NCBI GenBank assembly: GCA_964564545.1
Contig: CAZMBP010000002.1
Span: 90,400-154,399, forward strand
Source of the DNA: CAJQQY01 sp964564545
Lineage (GTDB): Bacteria > Bacteroidota > Bacteroidia > Chitinophagales > Saprospiraceae
DNA: 64,000 nucleotides
Direction of reading: 5' to 3'
Shown: piece after piece, positions 47,230 through 55,977 of the stretch
How positions within the stretch are numbered: position 1 is the stretch's first letter
Layout of the letters: each line of letters starts with the position of its first letter
Notes under the pieces: model-generated
Told to the model about the DNA's origin: nothing
The model's input: only the letters and a program-made list of their open reading frames with translations
Databases searched by the model: none
Translations under genes and position numbers: made by a program

Positions 47230-47272
47230 CCCAACAATTAGAAATAAGATGTCAGTTAACCTAATTGTTGGG
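47230..47272 (-). terminator. Hairpin downstream of the barrel gene at 47293
   Basis: Stem cccaacaatta / taattgttggg with a 21-base loop, 20 bp beyond the stop of the minus-strand barrel gene. Confidence 0.6.
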
Positions 47273-47292
47273 ATTGATTATAACATGCGTTG

Positions 47293-47928
47293 TTATTTTT
47301 TTCTACTAAAATAAAATTGTAATCCAATCTGGAAATTAAATTCATTGGATGAACTTTCTTGTCGATAATCACTCGTTGCAGTTTCAATATCAGCAACACT
47401 TTTTACGTAATTATACTTTGCAATCGCTTCTAAACCTAACATGTCATTTACAAAAAATGACAAGCCAGGACCGACTCCAAATTTTGAAACAGTATTATCA
47501 GTAGAGCTTTCCGCAATACTTTCGGAAGACGATCCAAAGGCAGCATCTAACTCTGCAAAGATAGCCGCTTTATCATCCAAAAAAGGAACATAATATCTTA
47601 CAAGAGGTCCTAATAATAAGTTGTTAGTCTTGTCTGTTTCCGTGGCAGTTTTTATTTTTTCACTTGTATAACTTACTTGCCCTCCAACTGCAAAATTGGG
47701 AAATAAGAAATAAGCGACAACTGGTTCAAATGTAAAAACTGTTGATTCTGGTTTGTCAGCAGTTGTGGTTTGCCCATCTTCAGTTACCTCCACTTTTGAA
47801 TTCGAAGTTTTAAAACTCATTGTTCCTCCAATGAGGAAATTACTATTGGTGGTAACTTGAGCACTCATGTTAAAGGTAAATAACAATACACTTACAAACG
47901 TGATAATGAAACTAAATGATTTTTTCAT
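47293..47928 (-). CDS. Outer-membrane beta-barrel protein
   Basis: A 211-residue exported protein; the signal ends 'NMSAQ' (about residue 23). The mature part alternates hydrophobic/aromatic strands ('FTFEPVVAYFLFPNFAVGGQ', 'FGVGPGLSFFVNDMLGLEA') and ends 'FQIGLQFYFSRKK', as for an 8-strand porin-like barrel. The function is unknown. Its upstream region carries a pair of TGAY-N4-RTCA-like boxes (48005-48039) 76 bp before the start, so it may belong to the same regulon as the next four genes. Confidence 0.85.
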   Translation of the reverse strand: MKKSFSFIITFVSVLLFTFNMSAQVTTNSNFLIGGTMSFKTSNSKVEVTEDGQTTTADKPESTVFTFEPVVAYFLFPNFAVGGQVSYTSEKIKTATETDKTNNLLLGPLVRYYVPFLDDKAAIFAELDAAFGSSSESIAESSTDNTVSKFGVGPGLSFFVNDMLGLEAIAKYNYVKSVADIETATSDYRQESSSNEFNFQIGLQFYFSRKK

Positions 47929-48004
47929 AATATTTTTTTTTCTTGTTAGAAATATATAATAGAATTTCAGTATGCAATTTGAAGAAGTTTGAAAATGGAA
48001 GAAG

Positions 48005-48039
48005 TGACAAAATTCATTTTTTCAAAATGATTTTTATCA
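48005..48039. promoter_or_regulatory. Paired CRP/FNR-like boxes, 47928 gene side
   Basis: TGAC-AAAA-TTCA (48005-48016, imperfect) and TGAT-TTTT-ATCA (48028-48039, perfect palindrome), 23 bp apart start to start. Confidence 0.5.
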
Positions 48040-48076
48040 ATTAGGATAATCTAATATGGTGTCACTTTCATATATG

Positions 48077-48111
48077 TGATAAAGGTCATATCAAAAAAAT
48101 GATTTTCATCA
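48077..48111. promoter_or_regulatory. Paired CRP/FNR-like boxes upstream of 48181 gene
   Basis: TGAT-AAAG-GTCA (48077-48088) and TGAT-TTTC-ATCA (48100-48111), 23 bp apart. The second box ends 69 bp before the ATG at 48181. The pattern TGAY-N4-RTCA matches the general form of CRP/FNR-family operators. Confidence 0.55.
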
Positions 48112-48180
48112 TTTTTTATGTAGTCGTCAATTTATATGTTAATGAGGTGTATTCCTTTTATCTAACTAAAATTGTAACTC

Positions 48181-49623
48181 ATGGAAAAAATTATATTTTT
48201 TTTGGGAATTCAATTCCTCTGTTGCACTTCTATTTTTGCTCAAAATTTAATTAGCTCAGAATTTTTAGCTGCTCGATCTCAATCTGAAATTGTTGATGAT
48301 TACAATATCTTATTTATTTATAGTGGTGTTGAAATGTACAAAATCAACTATACGACTTTAGATGTCAAAGGTATTTTAGATACCGCTTCTGGGTTGGTAG
48401 TCATTCCCGATTTGCCTAATAAAAAATATCCTTTACTTTGTTATCAACACGGAACAATAGGTACAAAAGATAATGTCCCATCTAATCTAAAAGGCGGTTA
48501 TGAGCTTTCCGAGATTTGGGGAAGTATGGGATACATCACTTTTACGCCAGATTTATTAGGTTTAGGAGATTCCAGAGGTTTTCATCCTTTTGTACATGCC
48601 GCATCAGAAGCATCTGCAGCGATAGATATGATGTCTGCAACTAAAGAGTTTTTATATAATCTTGACCAACCATACAATGAGCAACTTTTTATAACAGGGT
48701 ATTCACAAGGTGGGCATTCGGCCGCTGCACTTCATCAAGAACTCAATGACAATTATATCGATCAATTTCCTGTAACTGCTTCTGCTCCAATGTCAGGCCC
48801 TTACGACTTATCGGGAATCATTCATGATGTGATATTTGATGATACGACTCCCTATGGTTCAGTCTTATATTTACCTTATACGTTGTTAAGTTATCAAACT
48901 GTTTATGAGAATTTATTTACCGAATTAGATGATATTTTTAAACCAATTTATGCAGATATTATCCAAGGGTTTTGGGAAGGAACGAAGCCTAGAGATACTT
49001 TGGAAAGTGAATTATTGGATCAATTAATTGTGGATTATGGAGCACCTTATCCAGTAAAAATGTTACTAGATGATGTGGCGGATGAAATGACAAACAATTA
49101 TGATCATCCTTTGAATGTCACTTTGCGAGAAAATGATGTTTATGATTGGACACCTGAAGCACCCACCCGACTTATTTATTGTGAAGCCGATGAACAAGTT
49201 CCATATACAGTTCCTCTTTTAGCCGATTCTGTGATGAATATGAATGGAGCTGAAGATGTAGAAGCAATTGATGCAAATTCTGATGAAGATCATTATGGAT
49301 GCATCAAACCAGCTCTTGTTGCTGGTCTCATTTTCTTCGGTGGGTATCAAGAAATTGAAGAGGTGACTTTAGTTGCAAATTTAGAGCAGGATGTATTTTA
49401 TGAATGTTATCCTAATCCTGCTAACGAATTTTTATTTATAAAAAACCGAAAGAATAGTGGGGTAATGCAATTGATTGATGTCAGCGGAAAAGTATTGTTA
49501 GAAAAAAAGTTAAACATAGGAATTAACTCAATTAATATCGATAGTTATCCTTCAGGAATCTATTTCTTAAGAATGAATTATGATGAGGGTTTAACTACTC
49601 AAAAAGTGATTTTGAGCAAGTAA
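48181..49623 (+). CDS. T9SS-secreted alpha/beta hydrolase
   Basis: A 480-residue secreted protein; the signal ends 'SIFAQ' (about residue 21). An alpha/beta-hydrolase domain carries a likely catalytic triad: Ser175 in 'ITGYSQGGHSAA', Asp337 in 'YCEADEQVP' and His371 in 'NSDEDHYGC'. It has the oxyanion-region 'LCYQHGTIG', like secretory lipases and esterases. The C-terminal 80 residues ('ECYPNPANEFLFIKN' to 'TTQKVILSK') are a T9SS sorting domain. It probably hydrolyses esters at the surface or in the medium. Two CRP/FNR-like boxes lie in its promoter region. Confidence 0.9.
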   Translation: MEKIIFFLGIQFLCCTSIFAQNLISSEFLAARSQSEIVDDYNILFIYSGVEMYKINYTTLDVKGILDTASGLVVIPDLPNKKYPLLCYQHGTIGTKDNVPSNLKGGYELSEIWGSMGYITFTPDLLGLGDSRGFHPFVHAASEASAAIDMMSATKEFLYNLDQPYNEQLFITGYSQGGHSAAALHQELNDNYIDQFPVTASAPMSGPYDLSGIIHDVIFDDTTPYGSVLYLPYTLLSYQTVYENLFTELDDIFKPIYADIIQGFWEGTKPRDTLESELLDQLIVDYGAPYPVKMLLDDVADEMTNNYDHPLNVTLRENDVYDWTPEAPTRLIYCEADEQVPYTVPLLADSVMNMNGAEDVEAIDANSDEDHYGCIKPALVAGLIFFGGYQEIEEVTLVANLEQDVFYECYPNPANEFLFIKNRKNSGVMQLIDVSGKVLLEKKLNIGINSINIDSYPSGIYFLRMNYDEGLTTQKVILSK

Positions 49624-49671
49624 CTTTCATTTTTTAGTAAAGGAAAAATTAATACCCTAAGATTGACGCGG

Positions 49672-49705
49672 TGATTTTAATCATAATGGGTTTTGACGTT
49701 TATCA
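49672..49705. promoter_or_regulatory. Paired CRP/FNR-like boxes upstream of 49774 gene
   Basis: TGAT-TTTA-ATCA (49672-49683) and TGAC-GTTT-ATCA (49694-49705), 22 bp apart. The second box ends 68 bp before the ATG at 49774. Confidence 0.6.
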
Positions 49706-49773
49706 TATATTCTTTAATGGATTTTTTTCAATTTATACATGAGGATATTTGAAAATAAATAAAAACCATTACC

Positions 49774-51099
49774 ATGAAAAATTTAATTACACTTTTATTT
49801 TTGACTTTTTGCTTTTCGGGGTTTTCCCAAAATCTTGATGATATTTTTGAACGTTTCCCAAGTTTGATTCCAAATAGCAAGGAAAGTCCAGAGAAGGTCG
49901 AATCTAGGGGACCCGATGATTTTGTAAAGGATTCAACCTACACGTATTTTTTTTCTACGATTATAGAGGATTACGATTTAAAAAATCGAACTATATATGA
50001 GTATAATTCTGAAGGTAAGATTATTTTGGAATCCCTTTTTAATTGGGATGATATTAATCAAACTTTTTTTGATAAATCAAAGACACATTATTTGTATGAT
50101 GATGAGAATCACTTAATTGAAAAATGGACTGAAAATTTTTATTCTCCAATATGGCAAAATGGATTAAGGTCTATTTATGTTTATGAGAATAATTTATTGG
50201 TGGAAGAGTTATTTCAGAATTGGAATTCTAATTCTGGAGAATGGGTAAATAAAGAAAGACTTTTGATCAGTTTTAATAGTGATGGATTAACTTCTGAAGC
50301 TACCTATCAATTATGGGATTCTTATTCAGCCGATTTCTTTAATTCTTATAGACTACTTTATACCTATAATGATAATGGTCAAGTAGACTTTTTTCAAACT
50401 GAATTATGGTATTATGAGACATGGAATGCGTGGGAAAAATATTACTACTTTTATGATGCTGATGGGAATAATAATTTATCTCAACTTCAGGTTTGGGATG
50501 GATACGATTGGCATCTTTCTGAACAGGATTTTATGACTTATAATGATCAAAATAATTTAGTAGAATCAATTTCTCAATCCTGGGATATAGATTCCTTATA
50601 TTGGAAAAATGTTTATAAGTACACCTATGAGTATGATGGATCCAATAATCAAATAATGACATTAGTTGAGTATTTTACATCTGAATGGAACCTATCCTCG
50701 AAAGCAGAGTATAGCTTTGATAGCAATAATAATAGGATACAAGAATTGGGTTTTTATTATGAGTCAAATTATGAGCCTTTTGGCTGGAATCCTACATATA
50801 GACGCGATCATTTTTGGGGCGAAAATACCCCTTCTTCAATATTAGAAGTTACGTCCAATGAAATAGAATGTAAATATCCTAATCCATTTATTCAAGGAAA
50901 TGAAATCAATTGTGTTTTGGAAAATGGGAAAGACTATGAATTTTCAATTTTTGATATTCAAGGAAGGATGATTTATCATAGAAACATGTTAGGGAATTCG
51001 AGTTTAAGTTTAGATCAAGAGTTAGCTAAAGGTGTGTACATTTTAACTATCCAAGATGAGCGGAATATAGTGTATAGAGATAAGTTAATTATTCATTAG
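49774..51099 (+). CDS. T9SS-secreted aromatic-repeat (YD-like) protein
   Basis: A 441-residue secreted protein; the signal ends 'CFSGFSQ' (about residue 19). Residues about 60-350 form six to seven repeats of roughly 40-45 residues. Each has a Y/F-rich strand, an N/D-G turn ('YNSEGKI', 'YNDNGQV', 'YDADGNNN') and a W-containing strand ('NWDDINQTFFD', 'LWDSYSADFFN'). This recalls RHS/YD repeats but is not a full match. The last 80 residues ('CKYPNPFIQGNEINCVLE' to 'DKLIIH') are a T9SS sorting domain. The location is the surface or medium; the function is unknown. A pair of CRP/FNR-like boxes precedes it. Confidence 0.85.
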   Translation: MKNLITLLFLTFCFSGFSQNLDDIFERFPSLIPNSKESPEKVESRGPDDFVKDSTYTYFFSTIIEDYDLKNRTIYEYNSEGKIILESLFNWDDINQTFFDKSKTHYLYDDENHLIEKWTENFYSPIWQNGLRSIYVYENNLLVEELFQNWNSNSGEWVNKERLLISFNSDGLTSEATYQLWDSYSADFFNSYRLLYTYNDNGQVDFFQTELWYYETWNAWEKYYYFYDADGNNNLSQLQVWDGYDWHLSEQDFMTYNDQNNLVESISQSWDIDSLYWKNVYKYTYEYDGSNNQIMTLVEYFTSEWNLSSKAEYSFDSNNNRIQELGFYYESNYEPFGWNPTYRRDHFWGENTPSSILEVTSNEIECKYPNPFIQGNEINCVLENGKDYEFSIFDIQGRMIYHRNMLGNSSLSLDQELAKGVYILTIQDERNIVYRDKLIIH

Positions 51100-51113
51100 T
51101 TGTAATTACAAAA

Positions 51114-51145
51114 AAGCCACATTTCAAATTAATGAAATGTGGCTT
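51114..51145. terminator. Bidirectional terminator
   Basis: 13-bp perfect inverted repeat aagccacatttca / tgaaatgtggctt with a 6-base loop, between convergent genes. Confidence 0.75.
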
Positions 51146-51171
51146 AATACCTAAGGTATATATAGTTTAAT

Positions 51172-51975
51172 TTAGAATTGGTAACCTACTCCTAATTGGA
51201 TACTAAAATTTCTATCAGTATCTTCTCTACTTTCAAAAGTATAATCAGTTTCAGGGTAAATACTATAATCATAGTGATTATTAGTCACGTCTGTTAATCC
51301 TTGACTAACTCTTAAATCAAGAAATAAATTATCCATAACATAAAACATAGCACCAACGTTGATCCCTAGATCAATAGAATTTAAGAAATTACCATCTTTC
51401 GGTGGTACATTAGTTGGAGCGAAAATTTGTTTGAATGATTCGTAATCTGACCAATCAACATCATCAACTTTGAATGGTTGGGGATCAACAACTACAGTTT
51501 CCCCAATTGAAACTCCAACTGTTCTTTCAAATTCAGCTTTACTACTTACCAATAACCCAAAATTAGGTCCTACATAATATTTCAACTTGTTTTCACCAAA
51601 AACAGCTAAAACTGGAATGTTGATATAGTTCTGAACAGAATTAATTTCTTGAATAATAGCATATTCACCGATTCCAAGAGATCCTCCAGTCGTTGGATCC
51701 AGAACAGGATAATCAATAGCATAATCTTTTTTGGATACTGTTCCTCTTGCTTCGTAGTTTAACTCAACCATAAGATTGAATTTATCCATAACTGGCAATT
51801 TATAAAAAACGCCACCCTGGTAACCTAATTTTAATTCGGCAGTTTCGCCCTTTTCAGAGTTACCATAACTTCCAGATGCACTTGTGTTTAAACCAAGTTT
51901 AACTCCAAATTGAGCTTGAGAAGTAAAAGTCATAGCCATCAGGCAAATAAGAAAAAGGAAATTTAATTTTTTCAT
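51172..51975 (-). CDS. PorT-like outer-membrane beta-barrel protein
   Basis: A 267-residue exported protein; the signal ends 'FTSQAQ' (about residue 21). Strands such as 'FGVKLGLNTSASGSYG', 'YINIPVLAVFGENKLKYYVG' (the 'IPVL' plus 'YYVGPNFGLL' pattern) and the terminal 'FSIQLGVGYQF' match the PorT/OMP_b-brl_2 barrel family. The ligand is unknown. It is divergent from the gene at 52166, and the shared region contains a pair of CRP/FNR-like boxes. Confidence 0.88.
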   Translation of the reverse strand: MKKLNFLFLICLMAMTFTSQAQFGVKLGLNTSASGSYGNSEKGETAELKLGYQGGVFYKLPVMDKFNLMVELNYEARGTVSKKDYAIDYPVLDPTTGGSLGIGEYAIIQEINSVQNYINIPVLAVFGENKLKYYVGPNFGLLVSSKAEFERTVGVSIGETVVVDPQPFKVDDVDWSDYESFKQIFAPTNVPPKDGNFLNSIDLGINVGAMFYVMDNLFLDLRVSQGLTDVTNNHYDYSIYPETDYTFESREDTDRNFSIQLGVGYQF

Positions 51976-52080
51976 TTTGTTTAATTTTGATAGATTTTTT
52001 GTGATAAAAATTTAATAGTTATTTGAAAAGTGATTTTCCGTTTGGGTTGGCAAGTTGAGATTTATCGTTTAATGAAAGAA

Positions 52081-52114
52081 TGACAAATATCAGCTATGGG
52101 AATGATTTTTATCA
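52081..52114. promoter_or_regulatory. Paired CRP/FNR-like boxes in 51975/52166 divergent region
   Basis: TGAC-AAAT-ATCA (52081-52092) and TGAT-TTTT-ATCA (52103-52114), 22 bp apart; 51 bp before the ATG at 52166 and 105 bp before the start at 51975. Confidence 0.6.
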
Positions 52115-52165
52115 TCAGTTAATTTTTGCTTGGATTGTTAATTTCGAGTTGAAAAAAAATGAATC

Positions 52166-52978
52166 ATGAAAATATTCTTATCTCTAATATTTCTATTGTT
52201 TGTCATCCTTTTGATTGGCAAAATCAGTTTTAATATTCAATTTTCGAAAGATGTAAAAGCATTGTTTTTTAATGCAAAAGATGTTTCAACTGAAACCTTT
52301 TCTTATCAACAGCTAGAAGGTTTACCATCACCTGTTCAGCGATATTTTAAACATGTTTTAAAAGAAGGGCAACCATATGTTACCAGCGTGAGGCTGAAAC
52401 ATAATGGTTTATTTAAAATGGGAGTAGGTAAGGATTGGACAAAAATATCAGGAGAACAATATTTTACGACCAACCCTCCTGGATTTATTTGGTTGGGAAA
52501 AACAAAAGGTGTCGCTGCAAAAGATAGTTATGAAAACGGAAAAGGAAGTTTAGTAGTAACCATATTAAATTTAATCAAAGTAGTCAATGGAAAAGGACAG
52601 ACTTTCGATCAAGGAGAATTGTTGAGATGGTTAGGGGAGTCTATTTGGTTTCCAACTAACTTCTTGCCGAGTAAAAAAACAAAATGGTTTCCGATTGATG
52701 ATAACTCTGCAAAATTGACTTTTGAGCACAATGATATTTCATTATTTTACATCATTCATTTTAATGAAAGAAATGAGATTTCAAAAATGGAATCAGATCG
52801 ATATTATGAAGGGGATATCATGAAAAGATGGGTAGGAGAGTGCTTTGATTATATGGAAGTAAATGGTATGAGAATTCCTTCCAGAATAAAAGCTACATGG
52901 AAATTAGAAAGCGGAGATCTTACGTATGTTGATTTTAGCGTTCAAAAAATTGACTTTAATACTCCTGTTCAATTTTAA
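52166..52978 (+). CDS. DUF6544/DUF6920-like exported protein
   Basis: A 270-residue protein with one N-terminal hydrophobic helix (about 3-20), acting as a signal or anchor. The pattern 'LEGLPSPVQRYFKHVLKEGQ' and then 'VRLKHNGLF' and 'FTTNPPGFIWLGKTKG' is one I recall from a family of uncharacterised exported or anchored proteins (DUF6544/DUF6920). The last part is strand-rich ('WVGECFDYMEVNGMRIPSRI'). It stands alone behind a pair of CRP/FNR-like boxes. The function is unknown, and the family number is from memory. Confidence 0.75.
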   Translation: MKIFLSLIFLLFVILLIGKISFNIQFSKDVKALFFNAKDVSTETFSYQQLEGLPSPVQRYFKHVLKEGQPYVTSVRLKHNGLFKMGVGKDWTKISGEQYFTTNPPGFIWLGKTKGVAAKDSYENGKGSLVVTILNLIKVVNGKGQTFDQGELLRWLGESIWFPTNFLPSKKTKWFPIDDNSAKLTFEHNDISLFYIIHFNERNEISKMESDRYYEGDIMKRWVGECFDYMEVNGMRIPSRIKATWKLESGDLTYVDFSVQKIDFNTPVQF

Positions 52979-53024
52979 TTTATAGAAATACAACTTAAGG
53001 GAAAACATAATGAATCTGCCTTAA

Positions 53025-53165
53025 GCTAATGCTCAAGGAATATATACTTTTAGTGGATGGTTGAATGGAACTTTTTTTGTTTAAAAGTTGGATGATCCAT
53101 TAAAATTTTGGTAGTCGATTTCAATAGTCAATAACGAAGGAAGAAGTCCGGAGAAAATATATTAG
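53025..53165 (+). pseudogene. Possible decayed short exported gene
   Basis: One frame in the gap 52979-53288 gives protein-like runs separated by in-frame stops (53082-53084, 53112-53114): 'ANAQGIYTFSGWLNGTFFV', 'KLDDPLKFW' and 'SISIVNNEGRSPEKIY'. 'ANAQ' resembles a signal-peptide end. An upstream stop also breaks the frame. The evidence is composition only, so this could be chance. Confidence 0.28.
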
Positions 53166-53210
53166 AATGAATAAATAATAATTTTAAATACAAGTGTTTT
53201 ATACTTTTGA

Positions 53211-53256
53211 TATGTCTTCTTTTAATTAGCGAACTAACTAATCAAAAGAAGACATA
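53211..53256. terminator. Bidirectional terminator
   Basis: 13-bp perfect inverted repeat tatgtcttctttt / aaaagaagacata around a 20-base loop, upstream of the sensor-kinase stop. Confidence 0.7.
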
Positions 53257-53288
53257 TTCCTAGAAGATGATTTTGGATGAGAGTCAAT

Positions 53289-55196
53289 CTAAGTTAATTC
53301 TTGGTTCAAATGTTTTTCCAATAATTTGAATAAACCTTCAGGCTTGTAGGGTTTCATTAGAAAATCATCCATACCAACATCAAATACTTTTTGTTTAATT
53401 TCTGCCACCGCAGAAGCGGTTAATGCAATGATTGGAAGTTCTCCATATTGATATCTTTTTCCAGGCATTTTTCGAATGATTTCAGTTGCGGAAATTCCAT
53501 CCATAATAGGCATTTGTAAATCCATCAAAACTAAACTGTAATTATTTTCACGAACTAATTTTATGGCTTCTTTTCCATTTTTAGCAATATCACATTCCAA
53601 GTTCCAATATTTTAAATACTTTTTTCCTACAGTTAAATTCAAAGCATTATCATCTACCAATAGAATTTTCTTAAGACCTTCCCGGTAAAGTGATTTTTCA
53701 TTAATCTTAAAAGATTTCTCAGTTTTTGTTGTGGTAATTTTTTCAATTTTAAAGTTAAGGGTAAAGGAAAACTTAGAACCTTTTCCTACCTCACTTGTAA
53801 CATTTATTTCTCCACCCATTAATTCTATAATTTCTTTTGTGATAGCAAGACCTAGTCCTGTTCCACCATAGTTACGAGTGATTTGAGTATCTGCCTGAGA
53901 AAAGTTTTTAAATATTTCTGAAAGCTTATTTTCAGGGATACCAATACCTGTATCCGTTACTGAAAAATAAATCATAATATCATCCTCATTGTGTTGCAGT
54001 ATTTTTGTCCCAATGGTTACACTACCTTTTGAAGTGAATTTAAGTGCATTCCCAATTAAGTTAGTTATTACTTGGTTCAATCGATGTCCATCTCCTCTTA
54101 ATAATTTTGGAATTTGATTATCCATATCCAAATTCAAACTTAATCCTTTTTTATCAGCTATCGCTTGTAATAAATTGGTTGTTTGGGTAACCGTATTTTT
54201 TAAGTTAAAAGGAATATCTTCTAGAATTAATTTCCCAGAATCTATTTTATTATAATCTAATATATCATTGATGATTTTTAATAGGTTTTTGGTTGAACCA
54301 GAGAGCGTTGTTAATAGTTCTAGTTGACTTTTATTTGGATTCTCGGTTAATAAGATTTCTATAATTCCTAATATACCATGCATGGGAGTTCTAATTTCAT
54401 GGCTCATGTTGGATAAAAACTGAGCCTTTGCAATGGCAGATTCTTCAGCTACTTTTTTTGATAAATCTAGTTTGTTGTTCTTTTCTTTTATTTCATCAGC
54501 TTGTTGCTTAATCTTTTCCTTTTGTTGGATAAGCTCCAAGTTCTTTTCTTTAAGCATAATGATATGAGAATTAAATTCTCTATTTCGCTTGATTAAAGAT
54601 TTAATAAGGGGATTGAAAATATATTTAACTCCAAGAATAATTATTATTAAAATAAAGAAGCCTAATAAGAAGGCCATTGTTTTTAAAGTAGCTAAATTAT
54701 TAATTGAATTAATCTCATGTTCTTTAACAATCTGATCCATCAATTGCAAAAAATAAAGTTCATTATTCAAGATTACTTGAGTGGCCTTATTAATTTTTTT
54801 ATATGAATTTTCAGCTAAAATTATGTTAGAACTTTGATTGATATTATCATAAAATGATTCGATTTCTATGAATAGTTTATTGATTTTACTTTCTGTTTTT
54901 TTAGAATTACTTCTTGTTTTTGATATTAATTTATTGTGATTGCTATTCCATGATTTTTTTATTTTAGATAATACATTTTTGTCTTTTGTAGCATCAAGAT
55001 TATTTTGAGTTTTATCAGAAATCAACAATGCTAGTTTGGTGATTTGCTGACTATACATTCGTTGTTTGCCTGATTGGTTAATCAAGGCAGAATCATTTTC
55101 TTGAACACGTATATTATATTGAAGAAGTAATTGGCTAAGAAGAATAGAGAAGGAAATTAAAACGAAGAAGAGTGTATACTTTTTTCTGATAGTCAT
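53289..55196 (-). CDS. Hybrid sensor histidine kinase with PilJ-type sensor domain
   Basis: A 635-residue inner-membrane protein. TM1 (about 9-27) and TM2 (about 173-196) flank a periplasmic domain that starts 'ALINQSGKQRMYSQQITKLA', as in PilJ/NarX-type four-helix sensors. A coiled-coil linker (about 205-255) leads to HisKA with the phosphorylated H266 in 'NMSHEIRTPMHG', then HATPase_c (N-box 'NLIGNALKF', G-boxes 'DTGIGI' and 'YGGTGLGLAI'). The C-terminal receiver domain has D559 in 'LVLMDLQMPIMDG'. No DNA-binding output domain and no adjacent regulator gene are present, so phosphotransfer must go elsewhere. It is monocistronic. Confidence 0.93.
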   Translation of the reverse strand: MTIRKKYTLFFVLISFSILLSQLLLQYNIRVQENDSALINQSGKQRMYSQQITKLALLISDKTQNNLDATKDKNVLSKIKKSWNSNHNKLISKTRSNSKKTESKINKLFIEIESFYDNINQSSNIILAENSYKKINKATQVILNNELYFLQLMDQIVKEHEINSINNLATLKTMAFLLGFFILIIIILGVKYIFNPLIKSLIKRNREFNSHIIMLKEKNLELIQQKEKIKQQADEIKEKNNKLDLSKKVAEESAIAKAQFLSNMSHEIRTPMHGILGIIEILLTENPNKSQLELLTTLSGSTKNLLKIINDILDYNKIDSGKLILEDIPFNLKNTVTQTTNLLQAIADKKGLSLNLDMDNQIPKLLRGDGHRLNQVITNLIGNALKFTSKGSVTIGTKILQHNEDDIMIYFSVTDTGIGIPENKLSEIFKNFSQADTQITRNYGGTGLGLAITKEIIELMGGEINVTSEVGKGSKFSFTLNFKIEKITTTKTEKSFKINEKSLYREGLKKILLVDDNALNLTVGKKYLKYWNLECDIAKNGKEAIKLVRENNYSLVLMDLQMPIMDGISATEIIRKMPGKRYQYGELPIIALTASAVAEIKQKVFDVGMDDFLMKPYKPEGLFKLLEKHLNQELT

Positions 55197-55659
55197 ATCA
55201 ATTAGATTCGATTTGTTTTAAATAAATTCTAATTGGCGATGTGTAAGTTGTTGATGTGGGATCAAATATGAAGCCCAAAGATTTTATCAGTAAAATGAAA
55301 TGTAATTAATTGTGACAACTAATTTTCTATCGATATAAGAAGAGGAGGATTATTCGAAATTTTCAATAATACAATCAGAATTTTTTTATAAAAATGAGAC
55401 TTGAAAAAACATTCTCATATTATCCTTTTTAAGCTATTAATGTTTGTAGGGAAACCCAGCAAGAGAGGTTAATTATTTAAGGATTAAAAAAAAAAATCTT
55501 GAAATTCAATAAAATAACAATGCGAACTGATTTATTAAATTTAAGTTTAAAATTTTAGAGGAAATCAAAAAAATAACAAATTGTGACTTATTAATAAAAG
55601 AAAAAACGGGTTTTAAAATAAAGATTTTTCGGAATGAACTGAATTAAGTATAGCATTGA

Positions 55660-55907
55660 CTGCCAGTTAATACAACTATTGAGTCGAGAAAGTATTTAGC
55701 AGATGGTTCTTTTATGCATTTTGTTTTTTTCAAAAAAGATGGATCTTCAGAAAAATGGGATCTTAAAATGTCCAATGGCTAGATCAGAAGAATAAAGAAA
55801 CATTCGTTTTATTTTTTTAAGCTACAAAACTATTTTCCTGCTTTTATGAAATTAAGGAGTGGCCTGATGTTTTTGAATTAGAAGAAATTACTCATGAATT
55901 TAATTAA
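55660..55907 (+). pseudogene. Possible decayed gene fragment
   Basis: In the 781-bp gap 55197-55977 one frame from 55660 reads 'LPVNTTIESRKYLADGSFMH' and continues with 'FVFFKKDGSSEKWDLKMSNG' to a TAG at 55780. A second frame from 55821 reads 'CFYEIKEWPDVFELEEITHE' to a TAA at 55905. Both look coding, and the second is shifted by two bases relative to the first. No family is recognised. The rest of the gap (55197-55659) shows nothing. The call is tentative. Confidence 0.35.
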
Positions 55908-55977
55908 GGAGTTCTAGAAAAAAGAACGGTGATTCAAATTAATATTGAATCACCGTTCTGAATTTTAAAAAGGAAAA

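Noticed and set aside
55258..55270. TGAT-N5-ATCA near the kinase start as a ninth FNR-like box
   Set aside because: The spacer is five rather than four bases and there is no partner box at 22-23 bp.
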